Part shown: positions 8,416 to 16,371 of the stretch, one piece after another
Position numbering within the stretch: the first letter of the stretch is position 1
Layout: each line of letters opens with the position of its first letter
NCBI RefSeq assembly: GCF_050379415.1
Contig: NZ_JBNRLS010000001.1
Location: forward strand, 248,001 to 312,000
Source: Marinobacter sp050379415
Lineage (GTDB): Bacteria > Pseudomonadota > Gammaproteobacteria > Pseudomonadales > Oleiphilaceae
DNA: 64,000 nucleotides
Direction: 5' to 3'
Program-made: the position numbers and the translations under genes
Notes under the pieces: generated by a model
What the model was told of the DNA's origin: nothing
What the model saw: the letters and a program-made list of their open reading frames with translations, nothing else
Database searches by the model: none

Positions 8416-8440
8416 GTGGGAGCGGCCGGACCGCTCCCAC
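8416..8440. repeat. short GC-rich palindrome, REP-like
   Basis: A perfect 10-bp inverted repeat (GTGGGAGCGG / CCGCTCCCAC) with a 5-base centre starts eight bases after the NSS symporter stop. There is no T-run on either side, so it is a poor intrinsic terminator. The GTGGGAGCGG arm is like the extragenic palindromes of Pseudomonas. I see only this copy in the window. Confidence 0.5.
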
Positions 8441-8540
8441 GGCATCACATCCCAGCGTTTATCCGCTTTCCGACATTCCTGCCAAGCATCTGTCCCCTTT
8501 TAACCGGACAATTCCAATCGAAGCCCCGTAATGTCTCACT

Positions 8541-9398
8541 ATGAGTCATACAATGATCGAGGCTTCCGTTATGTCAGCAGTTACCGCTTCTTTTCCCGTC
8601 CGTCGCCAGGATTTCGGCTTTGAGGATGTACCCCGCCACTGGGTCGACAACGATCCGTTCATGACCCACCTGTTCAATGCTCTGTCAGCCCTGTTTCCGG
8701 ACGGCGAGCGCTACTTTGTCGCCAGCGTCCGGGCAGTCCGCGACAAAGTACAGGACCCCCAGTTGCAGAAGGACATCGGTGCCTTTATCGGTCAGGAGGC
8801 CATGCACGCAAAGGAGCACGGTCATTTCAACGAAGGCGCCATTCGGAACGGTTTCGATATCAAAAAGCTGGAAGGCTGGACCCGGAGCTTTCTGTCGGTC
8901 AAGGATCTGCCATTGCTCAACAACAATCGCGTCCATCTGGCCGGCACTGTGGCACTGGAGCACTTCACCGGGATCCTGTCGGCACAACTGCTGAAACGCG
9001 AGGACCTGGTGGAAGCCATTGATCCGACCATGCGCACCCTGTGGGCCTGGCATTGCATCGAGGAGAACGAACACAAGGCGGTGGCCTTCGATACCTATCA
9101 GCAGGTATACGGCAAGGGTGCAGCCGATTACGCCGTGCGTATGGGGACCATGGCACTGGCAACGGTTCTGGTGATGGTTGCCATCCATGCCTTCATCGTG
9201 GAGCTGATGCGGGAAGACAAGGAGCTCACCAACCTGAAATCGTGGGCACAGGGACTGAATCGCCTTTGGGGGCGTCAGGGCATGTTTACGGCGATCATCC
9301 CGGAATACCTGGACTACTTCCGCCCGGACTTCCATCCCTGGCAGCACGACACCAATTTCCTGCTGCGCAAATGGCGCAAGAATCTGGGCTTCGCCTGA
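8541..9398 (+). CDS. PF10118 metal-dependent hydrolase family protein
   Basis: A 285-residue protein of the PF10118 family, annotated as metal-dependent hydrolase but with a ferritin-like helical pattern. Candidate metal ligands are in FIGQEAMHAKEHGHFN, TVALEHFTG and WHCIEENEHKAVAFD, which give the repeated E-x-x-H arrangement of carboxylate-bridged diiron proteins. A hydrophobic segment (MALATVLVMVAIHAFIV) lies near residue 205 and may hold the protein at the membrane. The start is uncertain. The ATG at 8541 has no ribosome binding site, while the in-frame ATG at 8571 has GAGG eight bases upstream and begins just before the conserved part. The biochemical reaction of the family is not established. 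Confidence 0.85.
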   Translation: MSHTMIEASVMSAVTASFPVRRQDFGFEDVPRHWVDNDPFMTHLFNALSALFPDGERYFVASVRAVRDKVQDPQLQKDIGAFIGQEAMHAKEHGHFNEGAIRNGFDIKKLEGWTRSFLSVKDLPLLNNNRVHLAGTVALEHFTGILSAQLLKREDLVEAIDPTMRTLWAWHCIEENEHKAVAFDTYQQVYGKGAADYAVRMGTMALATVLVMVAIHAFIVELMREDKELTNLKSWAQGLNRLWGRQGMFTAIIPEYLDYFRPDFHPWQHDTNFLLRKWRKNLGFA

Positions 9399-9404
9399 GC
9401 CCCA

Positions 9405-10307
9405 TCATAGCCGATCGAGGGCGACCTGCAGGGTCTCCCCGATCCTGGCATTCAGTTTCAGATCGACCAGCTCCTCGGCCCGGGTGCGGCCGAGGTTGAG
9501 AGTTGCCATAGGCTTGCCCCACTCCTTCCCGTAACGACAGAACCGGAAACCGGAATACACCATCAGCGACGAGCCGATAACCAGCAACCCATCGCTGGAC
9601 TTGAGCATGTCCAGGGCCGCGGCGACTCGCTGTTTCGGCACATAGTCGCCGAAGAACACCACATCGGGTTTGAGGATACCGCCACACTTCGGACAGTCCG
9701 CCGGACGGAAATCCGAGAAATCCACTTCCAGATCGGCGTCGCCATCCGGCGCAGTGGTGGCGGTATATTGCGCGAATCCGGGGTTGAGATCGGCACACCG
9801 GTCATGCACTTCGTCCCGCGGACAGCGATAACCGCAAGCCATGCACAGGACCTCGTCGGCCCGGCCATGCAGGTCGAGAACGCCGCGGGTGCCGGCTTTC
9901 TGGTGCAGACGATCCACGTTCTGGGTCACCACCAGGCTGCTGTGATTGAGCAGTTCCAGGTCGGCGATGTGGAAATGCGAAGGATTGGGGGTGGCATTAC
10001 GCATCACCGGCCAGCCGATGAGACTCCGGCCCCAATAACGCTGGCGGGTCTGGAAGCTCTCCATAAAGTCCTGATGCTGCACCGGCTGTTTGCGCTTCCA
10101 GGCGCCATCGCCGTCCCGGTAATCCGGAATGCCGGAGTCGGTACTTACCCCGGCACCGGTCAGGATCATGAGCCTGGGATGGCGGCGAATGAATGCCGCC
10201 AGCTGTTCGCCGGCCTCGTCCGGATCATGGTTTGCCAGCGGCCGGTCAGTGTCCGGCAGGCGCTGGCTGGCACTGAAGGGGCGTGTGCGATGGGTGGTCA
10301 CTGGCAT
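9405..10307 (-). CDS. Sir2 family NAD-dependent protein deacylase
   Basis: A 300-residue sirtuin that would remove acyl groups from lysine using NAD. Motifs in order are ILTGAGVSTDSGIPDYRD (NAD site), VVTQNVDRLHQKAG, the catalytic His in LDLHGRADEV, and a zinc ribbon CMACGY with CPKCGG. The NAD-binding GSSLMVYSG and LNLGRTRAEEL complete the fold. The sequence is closest in character to class II (SIRT4-like) sirtuins, usually longer than CobB. I place the start at the ATG at 10307, which has GGAG six bases upstream and avoids overlap with the preceding gene. That gene ends 17 bases upstream, so the two are probably co-transcribed. Confidence 0.92.
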   Translation of the reverse strand: MPVTTHRTRPFSASQRLPDTDRPLANHDPDEAGEQLAAFIRRHPRLMILTGAGVSTDSGIPDYRDGDGAWKRKQPVQHQDFMESFQTRQRYWGRSLIGWPVMRNATPNPSHFHIADLELLNHSSLVVTQNVDRLHQKAGTRGVLDLHGRADEVLCMACGYRCPRDEVHDRCADLNPGFAQYTATTAPDGDADLEVDFSDFRPADCPKCGGILKPDVVFFGDYVPKQRVAAALDMLKSSDGLLVIGSSLMVYSGFRFCRYGKEWGKPMATLNLGRTRAEELVDLKLNARIGETLQVALDRL

Positions 10308-10323
10308 GAAAACTCCGGCTCGA

Positions 10324-11055
10324 TCAGCCCGGCTTTCGGGCAACGTAAACGGTGTTGAACGATTCCCGGTTCTGGAACGGGTTGTAGAACTTTACGACGT
10401 GGCAGGCAACATCGATGAACCCGTCGCGCAGCACGGCCATGAATTCGTCGTCTTCACCTTCGTTCGACCACATGGCAAAGATGCCGCCGGGTTTTATCTG
10501 TCGCGCCATGAGGCCGATGTTGTCGACGGTGTAGAAGCTGGCGTTGGAATCGTGGAGTAATGCCCGGGGAGAGTGGTCGATGTCCAGGAGGATGGCGTCG
10601 AATTGTTTGCCCGGGGCGTCGGGATCAAAGCCGCCGGTTTCAGGATCGGCCACGGCGAGGTCGAAGAAGCTGCCGTGGACATACCGGGCCCGGGGATCAG
10701 CGTTCAGTTCCTTGCCCAGGGGCACGAGTTCCTGCTGGTGCCAGCGGATGACCGGTTCGAGGTATTCCACCACGAGCAGTTCGCTCACCCGTTCGTGTTT
10801 CAGTGCGGCCACGGCGGTATAGCCAAGGCCCAGGCCGCCAACCACGACACTCAGGTTGTCGCCTTTTGTTGCGTTCAGTCCCAGGTCGGAGAGGGCTATT
10901 TCGGCGTCCACGAACATGCTGGACATGAGAAACTCCTCGCCCAGTTTCACTTCGTAGATGTCCCTGTCGCCAATGGCCGGAATCCGGCGTCTCCTGAGGG
11001 TGATCTCACCAATTACGGAGGGTTGGCTGTCTATCTGTTCGAAAAGCAGTCCCAT
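10324..11055 (-). CDS. spermidine synthase-like methyltransferase-fold protein
   Basis: A 243-residue protein with the aminopropyltransferase/Rossmann methyltransferase fold. It has VVVGGLGLGYTAVAAL as the nucleotide-binding loop, LLVVEYLEPVIRWHQ as the acidic strand after it, and FDAILLDIDHSPRALL as the motif near the active site. It lacks the clear catalytic Asp-Tyr context of true SpeE, so polyamine synthesis is not assured. Many such proteins are annotated as spermidine synthase without proof. I use the ATG at 11055 because upstream codons run into the palindromic element at 11144-11329, which is unlikely to be coding. It is followed closely by the sirtuin gene. Confidence 0.82.
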   Translation of the reverse strand: MGLLFEQIDSQPSVIGEITLRRRRIPAIGDRDIYEVKLGEEFLMSSMFVDAEIALSDLGLNATKGDNLSVVVGGLGLGYTAVAALKHERVSELLVVEYLEPVIRWHQQELVPLGKELNADPRARYVHGSFFDLAVADPETGGFDPDAPGKQFDAILLDIDHSPRALLHDSNASFYTVDNIGLMARQIKPGGIFAMWSNEGEDDEFMAVLRDGFIDVACHVVKFYNPFQNRESFNTVYVARKPG

Positions 11056-11143
11056 TGATTCTGGCTCTTCTGGTTGGTCTGAGTTACGGGAACGTCTGAC
11101 ATTTGGAGTTTTCCGCCCCCAGCCGTCCAGACTGGTGCAATCG

Positions 11144-11329
11144 CCGGTGGGCAGGGCTTTCCAAAACCCGCTCCGTCGGCACCCCTGCGGGGTCCGGCCT
11201 GCAATCACAGATTGCAGTCGTTCGGCTGTCGCATGAAGCTTCGCTTCATAAACGCTCGGCCTCACCCCTGTGACGCTTGAGCTCCGCCATCCATGGCTCC
11301 GCACAGTTTTGGAAAGCCCTGCCCACCGG
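11144..11329. repeat. palindromic element A (186 bp, 24-bp perfect terminal inverted repeats)
   Basis: Left arm 11144-11167 and right arm 11306-11329 are perfect reverse complements over 24 bases. Inside are further small hairpins, including CTGCAATC-ACA-GATTGCAG and ATGAAG-CTTCG-CTTCAT. Read on the minus strand, its first part (AAAACTGTGCGGAGCCATGG and on to AGCTCAAGCG) and its last part (GGAGCGGGTTTTGG) match element B at 11952-12064. The element lies between the stop of the DUF1415 gene and the start of the spermidine synthase-like gene. It encodes no protein that I can support and has no transposase, so it is a REP- or MITE-like structured repeat. Confidence 0.85.
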
Positions 11330-11338
11330 CTCCTGATT

Positions 11339-11902
11339 CTACTCCCCTGTACCCGACGGGTTCTTCAGGCATTTCGCGAGGATTTCCCGCATCTTTTCGG
11401 CTCCCAGTTTTTCCATCAACTCGATGTTTCGGTCAGGAATTCCTTCCACATCCGGATAACTGTCAATCGCCGCTTCCAGACTGGCTTCCCGTAACAAATG
11501 CAGCATCGGGAACGGGGAACGGTTGGTGTAATTCTCTGCCGAATCCGGCTCGGTGCCCGCAAACTGGTAGTCCTGGTGGAAACTGGCGATCTGGTAAACG
11601 CCTTCCATTTCCAGGTAAGCCAGCAGACCGTCGGCCGCGTCCAGGAATTCATTGTAGGGACCGAAGTGCTGCAATACAGCAGGGTGAATCAACAGCGTGG
11701 TTTCAATCTCAGGCTCGTCGTCCAGGCGCTGGAGTTCGGAATGCAGGGCATGCAGCAGATCGTCTTCGGTCTCGGCTTCCGACACCACAAACCGCACCCG
11801 GTTCCGGACCAGTTCCCGTTTGGCGAACGGGCACAGGTTGTAGCCAACGACCACGTCTTCGACCCATTTGCGGGTTGCGTTAATAATCTCTGTCTCGCCC
11901 AT
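11339..11902 (-). CDS. DUF1415 domain-containing protein
   Basis: A 187-residue protein matching DUF1415, a family of unknown function common in gammaproteobacteria. Recognisable pieces are the N-terminal TRKWVEDVVVGYNLCPFAKRE, with a conserved Cys-Pro-Phe, and LLIHPAVLQHFGPYNEFLD. Others are GVYQIASFHQDYQFAGTE and the ending NRSPFPMLHLLREAS. The Cys-Pro-Phe motif could mark a redox or metal site, which is only inference. The gene is isolated between two related palindromic elements in opposite orientation. It would be transcribed from the ABC-F side on the minus strand or from its own promoter. Confidence 0.9.
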   Translation of the reverse strand: MGETEIINATRKWVEDVVVGYNLCPFAKRELVRNRVRFVVSEAETEDDLLHALHSELQRLDDEPEIETTLLIHPAVLQHFGPYNEFLDAADGLLAYLEMEGVYQIASFHQDYQFAGTEPDSAENYTNRSPFPMLHLLREASLEAAIDSYPDVEGIPDRNIELMEKLGAEKMREILAKCLKNPSGTGE

Positions 11903-11951
11903 GCTCTAGAAGTTTCCTTGGTTCATTTGAAGGCCACCCAGAAGTCTGAGC

Positions 11952-12064
11952 GGCCGGGCGGGGCTGGCTTCACAAAACTGTGCGGAGCCATGGATGGCGG
12001 AGCTCAAGCGCCACAGGGACGTGCCGAAGGAGCGGGTTTTGGGAAGCCAGCCCCGCCCGGCCGC
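11952..12064. repeat. palindromic element B (113 bp, 28-bp terminal inverted repeats, one mismatch)
   Basis: Arms 11952-11979 and 12037-12064 are reverse complements with one mismatch in 28 bases. The interior carries the same GTGCGGAGCCATGGATGGCG core and the same GGAGCGGGTTTTGG end as element A. It lacks roughly 70 internal bases and lies in the opposite orientation. It is located between the ABC-F stop (12083) and the DUF1415 start (11902). Confidence 0.85.
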
Positions 12065-12082
12065 CGCCCCCGAGGTCAGAAC

Positions 12083-13669
12083 TCAAAGGTACCCCTGACT
12101 CCGAAGATAATCATCATAGGTCCCACTGAAATCGGTAACCCCCTCGGGCTTCATCTCAATGATCCGCGTAGCCAACGAAGAAACAAACTCCCGATCGTGG
12201 CTCACGAAAATCAGTGTACCCGGATAGTTCTCCAGCGCCAGGTTCAGCGCCTCGATGGACTCCATGTCCAGGTGGTTCGTGGGCTCATCCATCAGCATCA
12301 CATTGGGCTTCTGCAGAATCAGCTTGCCGAACAGCATCCGTCCCTGCTCACCACCGGAAATCACCTGCACGGATTTGCCGATATCGTCACCGGAGAACAG
12401 CATGCGCCCCAGAGTACCGCGAACCAATTGCTCGCCACCCTTGGTCCATTGGGCCATCCAGTCAGTCAGGGATTCGTCTTCAGCGAAGTCTGCGGTGTGG
12501 TCCTGGGCGAAGTAGCCTACTTCTGCGCTGTCGGTCCACTTTACCTCACCGCTGTCCGGTGTGTATGCGCCGGCCAGGCACTGCAGCAGCGTGGTCTTGC
12601 CGATGCCGTTGGGGCCGATGATCGCTACCCGCTCGCCGGCCTCGATCTGCAGGTCCAGGTTTTCGAACAAGGGCTTCTCATCGAAACCCTTGGTCAGCTT
12701 GTTCAGGGTCACCGCCTGGCGATGCAGCTTCTTGCCCTGCTCGAAACGGATAAACGGGCTGACACGGCTTGAGGGTTTCACCTCTTCCAGCTGGATCTTG
12801 TCGATCTGGCGGGCGCGGGAGGTGGCCTGTTTGGCCTTGGAGGCGTTGGCGGAGAAGCGGCTGACGAACTGCTGCAGCTCGGCAATCTGCGCTTTTTTCT
12901 TCGCGTTGTCCGCCATCATGCGCTCGCGGGCCTGGGTGGCGGCCGTCATGTATTCGTCGTAGTTGCCCGGGAACAGGCGCAGTTCGCCGTAGTCCAGGTC
13001 CGCCATGTGGGTGCACACGCTGTTCAGGAAGTGGCGGTCGTGGGAGATGATGATCATGGTGCTGTTGCGGGCTACCAGGATGTTTTCCAGCCAGCGGATG
13101 GTGTTGATGTCCAGGTGGTTGGTAGGCTCGTCCAGCAACAAAACATCCGGGTCGGAAAACAGCGCCTGGGCCAGCAACACTCGTAGCTTCCAGCCCGGCG
13201 CCAGGGCGCTCATGGGACCGTTGTGCTGCTCCAGCGGGATGTCCAGGCCCAGCAGCAATTCGCCGGCGCGGGATTCGGCGGTGTAGCCGTCCATTTCCGC
13301 GAACTGGACTTCCAGATCTGCCACGGCCATGCCGTCTTCCTCACTCATTTCCGCCAGGGAGTAGATGCGGTCACGTTCCTTCTTGACGCTCCACAGCTCT
13401 TCATGACCCATGATCACGGTGTCCATCACCGTGCAATCTTCGTAGGCGAACTGGTCCTGGCGCAGTTTGCCGAGCCGGATGTTGGGCTCCAGCATGACCT
13501 GGCCGGCCGAGGGCTCGAGGTCGCCACCGAGGATTTTCATCAGGGTGGACTTGCCGCAGCCGTTGGCGCCGATCAGGCCGTAGCGGTTGCCGTTGCCGAA
13601 TTTGGCGGAAACATTTTCAAACAGGGGCTTTGCCCCGAACTGCATGGTGATATTGGCGGTGGAGATCAA
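12083..13669 (-). CDS. ybiT: ABC-F family ATPase, YbiT type
   Basis: A soluble protein with two ATP-binding cassettes and no membrane domain. Walker A motifs are GANGCGKST and GPNGIGKTT. The ABC signatures appear as LAPGWKLRVLLAQAL and ISGGEQGRMLFGKL, and Walker B appears as LLLDEPTNHLD and MLMDEPTNHLD. The linker between the cassettes (AKKKAQIAELQQFVSRFSAN and on) is typical of ABC-F translation factors that bind the ribosomal E site. The start is taken as TTG at 13669, just before ISTANITMQFG, with AGG seven bases upstream. That gives 528 residues, almost the same as E. coli YbiT. Codons upstream of this TTG have no family match. Confidence 0.93.
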   Translation of the reverse strand: MISTANITMQFGAKPLFENVSAKFGNGNRYGLIGANGCGKSTLMKILGGDLEPSAGQVMLEPNIRLGKLRQDQFAYEDCTVMDTVIMGHEELWSVKKERDRIYSLAEMSEEDGMAVADLEVQFAEMDGYTAESRAGELLLGLDIPLEQHNGPMSALAPGWKLRVLLAQALFSDPDVLLLDEPTNHLDINTIRWLENILVARNSTMIIISHDRHFLNSVCTHMADLDYGELRLFPGNYDEYMTAATQARERMMADNAKKKAQIAELQQFVSRFSANASKAKQATSRARQIDKIQLEEVKPSSRVSPFIRFEQGKKLHRQAVTLNKLTKGFDEKPLFENLDLQIEAGERVAIIGPNGIGKTTLLQCLAGAYTPDSGEVKWTDSAEVGYFAQDHTADFAEDESLTDWMAQWTKGGEQLVRGTLGRMLFSGDDIGKSVQVISGGEQGRMLFGKLILQKPNVMLMDEPTNHLDMESIEALNLALENYPGTLIFVSHDREFVSSLATRIIEMKPEGVTDFSGTYDDYLRSQGYL

Positions 13670-13851
13670 GAAAAAACCTGTCGATGTGGGGCCGGCGGGG
13701 CGCCGGCAAAGAGAAAGCCGGCATTGTACAGGTTTGCCACCAGGACTGTGAGGCCGCAGAAACACGGATAAAAAGCGCTTGCCTCCGGCGGGCTGTGCGG
13801 GCAGCATTCCGGTTCTGACATACCCATTAATCCTGACACAGGAAACTGATC

Positions 13852-14130
13852 ATGGCACAAGCAACCGCACGCCACATTCTGGTGGATAGTGAAGCAAAAT
13901 GTGAAGAACTGAAGAAGGCCATCGAAGGCGGCCAGGACTTTGCCGAAGTGGCAAGGCAGCACTCCTCCTGCCCCTCTGGCCGCAACGGCGGCGATCTGGG
14001 TTCTTTCGGCCCGGGCCAGATGGTACCGGAGTTCGACAAGGCGGTGTTCAACAGCGAACTGAACACCGTGATCGGTCCGATCAAGACCCAGTTCGGCTAC
14101 CACCTGCTGGAAGTCACCAGCCGCAGCTGA
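13852..14130 (+). CDS. ppiC: parvulin-type peptidylprolyl isomerase
   Basis: A 92-residue single-domain parvulin, the same size as E. coli PpiC. The fold is visible from ATARHILVDSEAKCEELKKA through FAEVARQHSSCPSGRNGGDLG and FGPGQMVPEFDKAVF to TQFGYHLLEVTSR. There is no signal peptide, so it acts in the cytoplasm on proline peptide bonds. AGGAAA lies nine bases before the ATG. Its stop TGA overlaps the ATG of the next gene by one base (TGATG), so the two are probably translated together. Confidence 0.95.
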   Translation: MAQATARHILVDSEAKCEELKKAIEGGQDFAEVARQHSSCPSGRNGGDLGSFGPGQMVPEFDKAVFNSELNTVIGPIKTQFGYHLLEVTSRS

Positions 14131-15080
14131 TGAATTCTGGCTCCACGCCGGGACGTGCCCTCAGAGGCCAGCGAATGCGAATGCTGGCTTTTGCGGGCGT
14201 TGCCGGGGTGGCACCACTGCTGTTTATCGGGGGCCCGGACTGGGCGTCAGGCCCTTTTTACCGGTCCGTCTGGAACCTCGGCCATATTGGCCTCTTTGCC
14301 CTTCTGACCTTCGGGCTAAAACCCTGGCAATGGCTGGCAGGCTGGCGACTATGGGTGGCCACTACTGCTGCAGTCCTGATGCTGGGCATCCTGATCGAGT
14401 TGCTGCAATCCGGCACGGACCGGCAGGCCGACTGGCATGACATTCTGCGAAACCTGCTGGGGGTCTGGCTCGTTTTTGCCTGGAGGCCGGTATTTTCTCG
14501 AGATACTGGCGCTGATGCGCGTTCCTGGCTTCTCCCGGTCGTCACTGCAATGTTACTGCTGTTCGAACTGGGCACCACCAGCGCCGTCGCCGCCCGGCAA
14601 TGGCAGGTCAACCATCAGCTTCCATTGCTGTATGACTTCCGGCATGAGAATACCGCCCCCTTCTGGAGCGGCAACCTTGCTCCATCCCCTCGATTCACCT
14701 CAAACCACCCCCAAAGCCTGAAGATTGAACTGGGCACGGAAACCTATTCCGGTGTTTCTCTCGACAACCTGCCCGCCGACTGGCGAGACTACAGGCAGCT
14801 GACCATTATGCTGTTCAATCCCACGCAGGAACCGCTAACGCTTACCCTCAGGATCAACGATGTGGCCCATGACCGTGGCGACAATGCCTACGGCGATCGA
14901 TTCAATACGCGACTGGTCCTGGCTCCCGGCGCCAATACCTTCACCATCAACCTCGATGATGTCAGTAACGCACCGGCCAGCAGGACGATGGATATGGCCA
15001 ACGTGCGGAGACTGGGGCTTTTTGCCGTGCGTCTGCCGGCGCCCCGAAACGTTTATCTTTCGGATCTGGAATTGAACTAG
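14130..15080 (+). CDS. VanZ-like membrane protein with C-terminal beta-rich domain
   Basis: A 316-residue protein in two parts. Residues about 1-155 hold four to five membrane helices of VanZ type, with the conserved helix end ELLQSGTDRQADWHDILRNLLGV. Residues about 170-316 form a soluble, beta-rich region (DYRQLTIMLFNPTQEPLTLT, NTFTINLDDV, NVRRLGLFAVRLP) that resembles a galactose-binding-like carbohydrate module. The topology suggests the module faces the periplasm. Function is unknown; VanZ proteins are linked to glycopeptide resistance or to undefined envelope roles. The gene overlaps ppiC by one base. Confidence 0.8.
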   Translation: MNSGSTPGRALRGQRMRMLAFAGVAGVAPLLFIGGPDWASGPFYRSVWNLGHIGLFALLTFGLKPWQWLAGWRLWVATTAAVLMLGILIELLQSGTDRQADWHDILRNLLGVWLVFAWRPVFSRDTGADARSWLLPVVTAMLLLFELGTTSAVAARQWQVNHQLPLLYDFRHENTAPFWSGNLAPSPRFTSNHPQSLKIELGTETYSGVSLDNLPADWRDYRQLTIMLFNPTQEPLTLTLRINDVAHDRGDNAYGDRFNTRLVLAPGANTFTINLDDVSNAPASRTMDMANVRRLGLFAVRLPAPRNVYLSDLELN

Positions 15081-15092
15081 CCAAACGGTACG

Positions 15093-16274
15093 TTAGCCGA
15101 GGGTCCAGGGGTTGTGGGTGATCGGCTCCGCGCCGTCGTCCGTGACGAGGATGGTCTCGCTGCAGCCTATTCCCCACTGGTTCGGAATGCGCAGACAGAT
15201 GGGCAGATGGAAGACCATGCCTGGACGGAACTCCATGTTGCCGCCCCGGGCGATGAAACCCGAGCCTTCGACCCACGAAGGCGGGAACTGGGCACCCACC
15301 GTGTAGCCGAATACGCCGGAGAAAAACACCTTGTCGGCCAGGGGCTGGAGCGCCCGTTCGGCGTCATGGGCGGCCTGATCAAAGGTGACGCCCGGGCGAA
15401 TTGAATGCAGCAGCGTGTCCACAATGCGTCGGCAGCTGTCGTGGACCCGCTCCATTTCCGAGGAGGGCCGCGCTCCGGCCACAATGGTCTGCATCATGGG
15501 TGCAGTGTAACGCTGCCAGGCGGACCCGAACTCCAGGAATACCGGGTCCCCTTCCTGTATCACCGTGCGCTTGTGGTTGCAGTGGATCACGCTGCTTCGC
15601 CGACCGGTGGTCACGATCGGCTGCATGCTCATGAATTCACTGCCGGCTTCCAGCAGAGCCCGGGCACCAACCGCGGCAATGTCATTATCCGTAACACCGG
15701 GGCGCACTGCCGCTACTGCCGCTTCCAGCCCTTCAGCGGTTATCCGGGCACTTTCGCGCAGCAAGCCTATCTCGGCCTGCGACTTCACGATCCGGATCTT
15801 TTTCAGCAGGCCGCCGTTGTTGAGGAACCGGACACCCTGCATCCGTGCTTTGAGCCCTTCCAGCACGCCCTGGCGCAGGGAGCCGTGCCAGGCATCGATG
15901 CCTACGGTTTCGACTCCGTCATTGAGGATCTGCACGAGCGGTTCCAGCACTTCGCCAATACCCTCCCAACGGTAACCACTGACCCGGGCAACCCGGGTGG
16001 TGACCATGGCCGGCCCCATTTCGATGGAGGGCACCTGTAACAGAAGATCTTCCTGGGTGACCACCAGGGCCACATGAACGGACACCTCGAAGGTGCTGTA
16101 ACCGGTCAGGTAGAAGATATCGGAGGGATCGGTCAACAGCAGTGCCCCAAAGTCTTCCCGGGCCATACGGTCCCGGACACGGGCCAGCCGTTGGTCAAAT
16201 TCCTTTTCGGTAAACGGGCACTCCAGCCCCCTGAGTTGCGAGGACAAGGCTTTCTGATAGGCATTGAAATCCAT
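15093..16274 (-). CDS. M24 family creatinase/ectoine-hydrolase-like protein
   Basis: A 393-residue pita-bread fold protein. Residues about 1-150 are the creatinase N-terminal domain (ALLLTDPSDIFYLTGYSTFE), followed by the M24 domain (KIRIVKSQAEIGLLRESARI, MQPIVTTGRRSSVIHCNHK). The metal ligands of aminopeptidase P and prolidase are not present. The usual Asp-x-Gly and Asp positions read FLEFGS and YTAPMMQT. This is the pattern of metal-independent members such as creatinase and ectoine hydrolase DoeA, so an amidino or amide C-N bond in a small molecule is a likelier target than a peptide. The ATG at 16274 has GAGGAGA eight bases upstream and is preferred over one seven codons earlier. It is divergent from an RNase Z-like gene. 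Confidence 0.85.
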   Translation of the reverse strand: MDFNAYQKALSSQLRGLECPFTEKEFDQRLARVRDRMAREDFGALLLTDPSDIFYLTGYSTFEVSVHVALVVTQEDLLLQVPSIEMGPAMVTTRVARVSGYRWEGIGEVLEPLVQILNDGVETVGIDAWHGSLRQGVLEGLKARMQGVRFLNNGGLLKKIRIVKSQAEIGLLRESARITAEGLEAAVAAVRPGVTDNDIAAVGARALLEAGSEFMSMQPIVTTGRRSSVIHCNHKRTVIQEGDPVFLEFGSAWQRYTAPMMQTIVAGARPSSEMERVHDSCRRIVDTLLHSIRPGVTFDQAAHDAERALQPLADKVFFSGVFGYTVGAQFPPSWVEGSGFIARGGNMEFRPGMVFHLPICLRIPNQWGIGCSETILVTDDGAEPITHNPWTLG

Positions 16275-16371
16275 AGCGACTCTCCTCACTCGCATATACT
16301 AGGGAGAGTGGACCGAAATCCGGCTTTGTACAAATTTCACACACCGGAAAATTCACCAACCGGGAGCGGAT

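Noticed and set aside
11056..11304. N-terminal extension of the spermidine synthase-like protein
   Set aside because: The extra 83 codons are mostly made of palindromic element A, so the ATG at 11055 is taken as the start.
11498..12772. 424-codon plus-strand frame through DUF1415, the repeat and the ABC-F gene
   Set aside because: Antisense to two convincing genes and runs through a palindromic element; a protein there has no family resemblance.
13670..13807. N-terminal extension of the ABC-F protein
   Set aside because: YbiT-type proteins begin a few residues before TMQFG; the extra 46 residues show no similarity and have no ribosome binding site.
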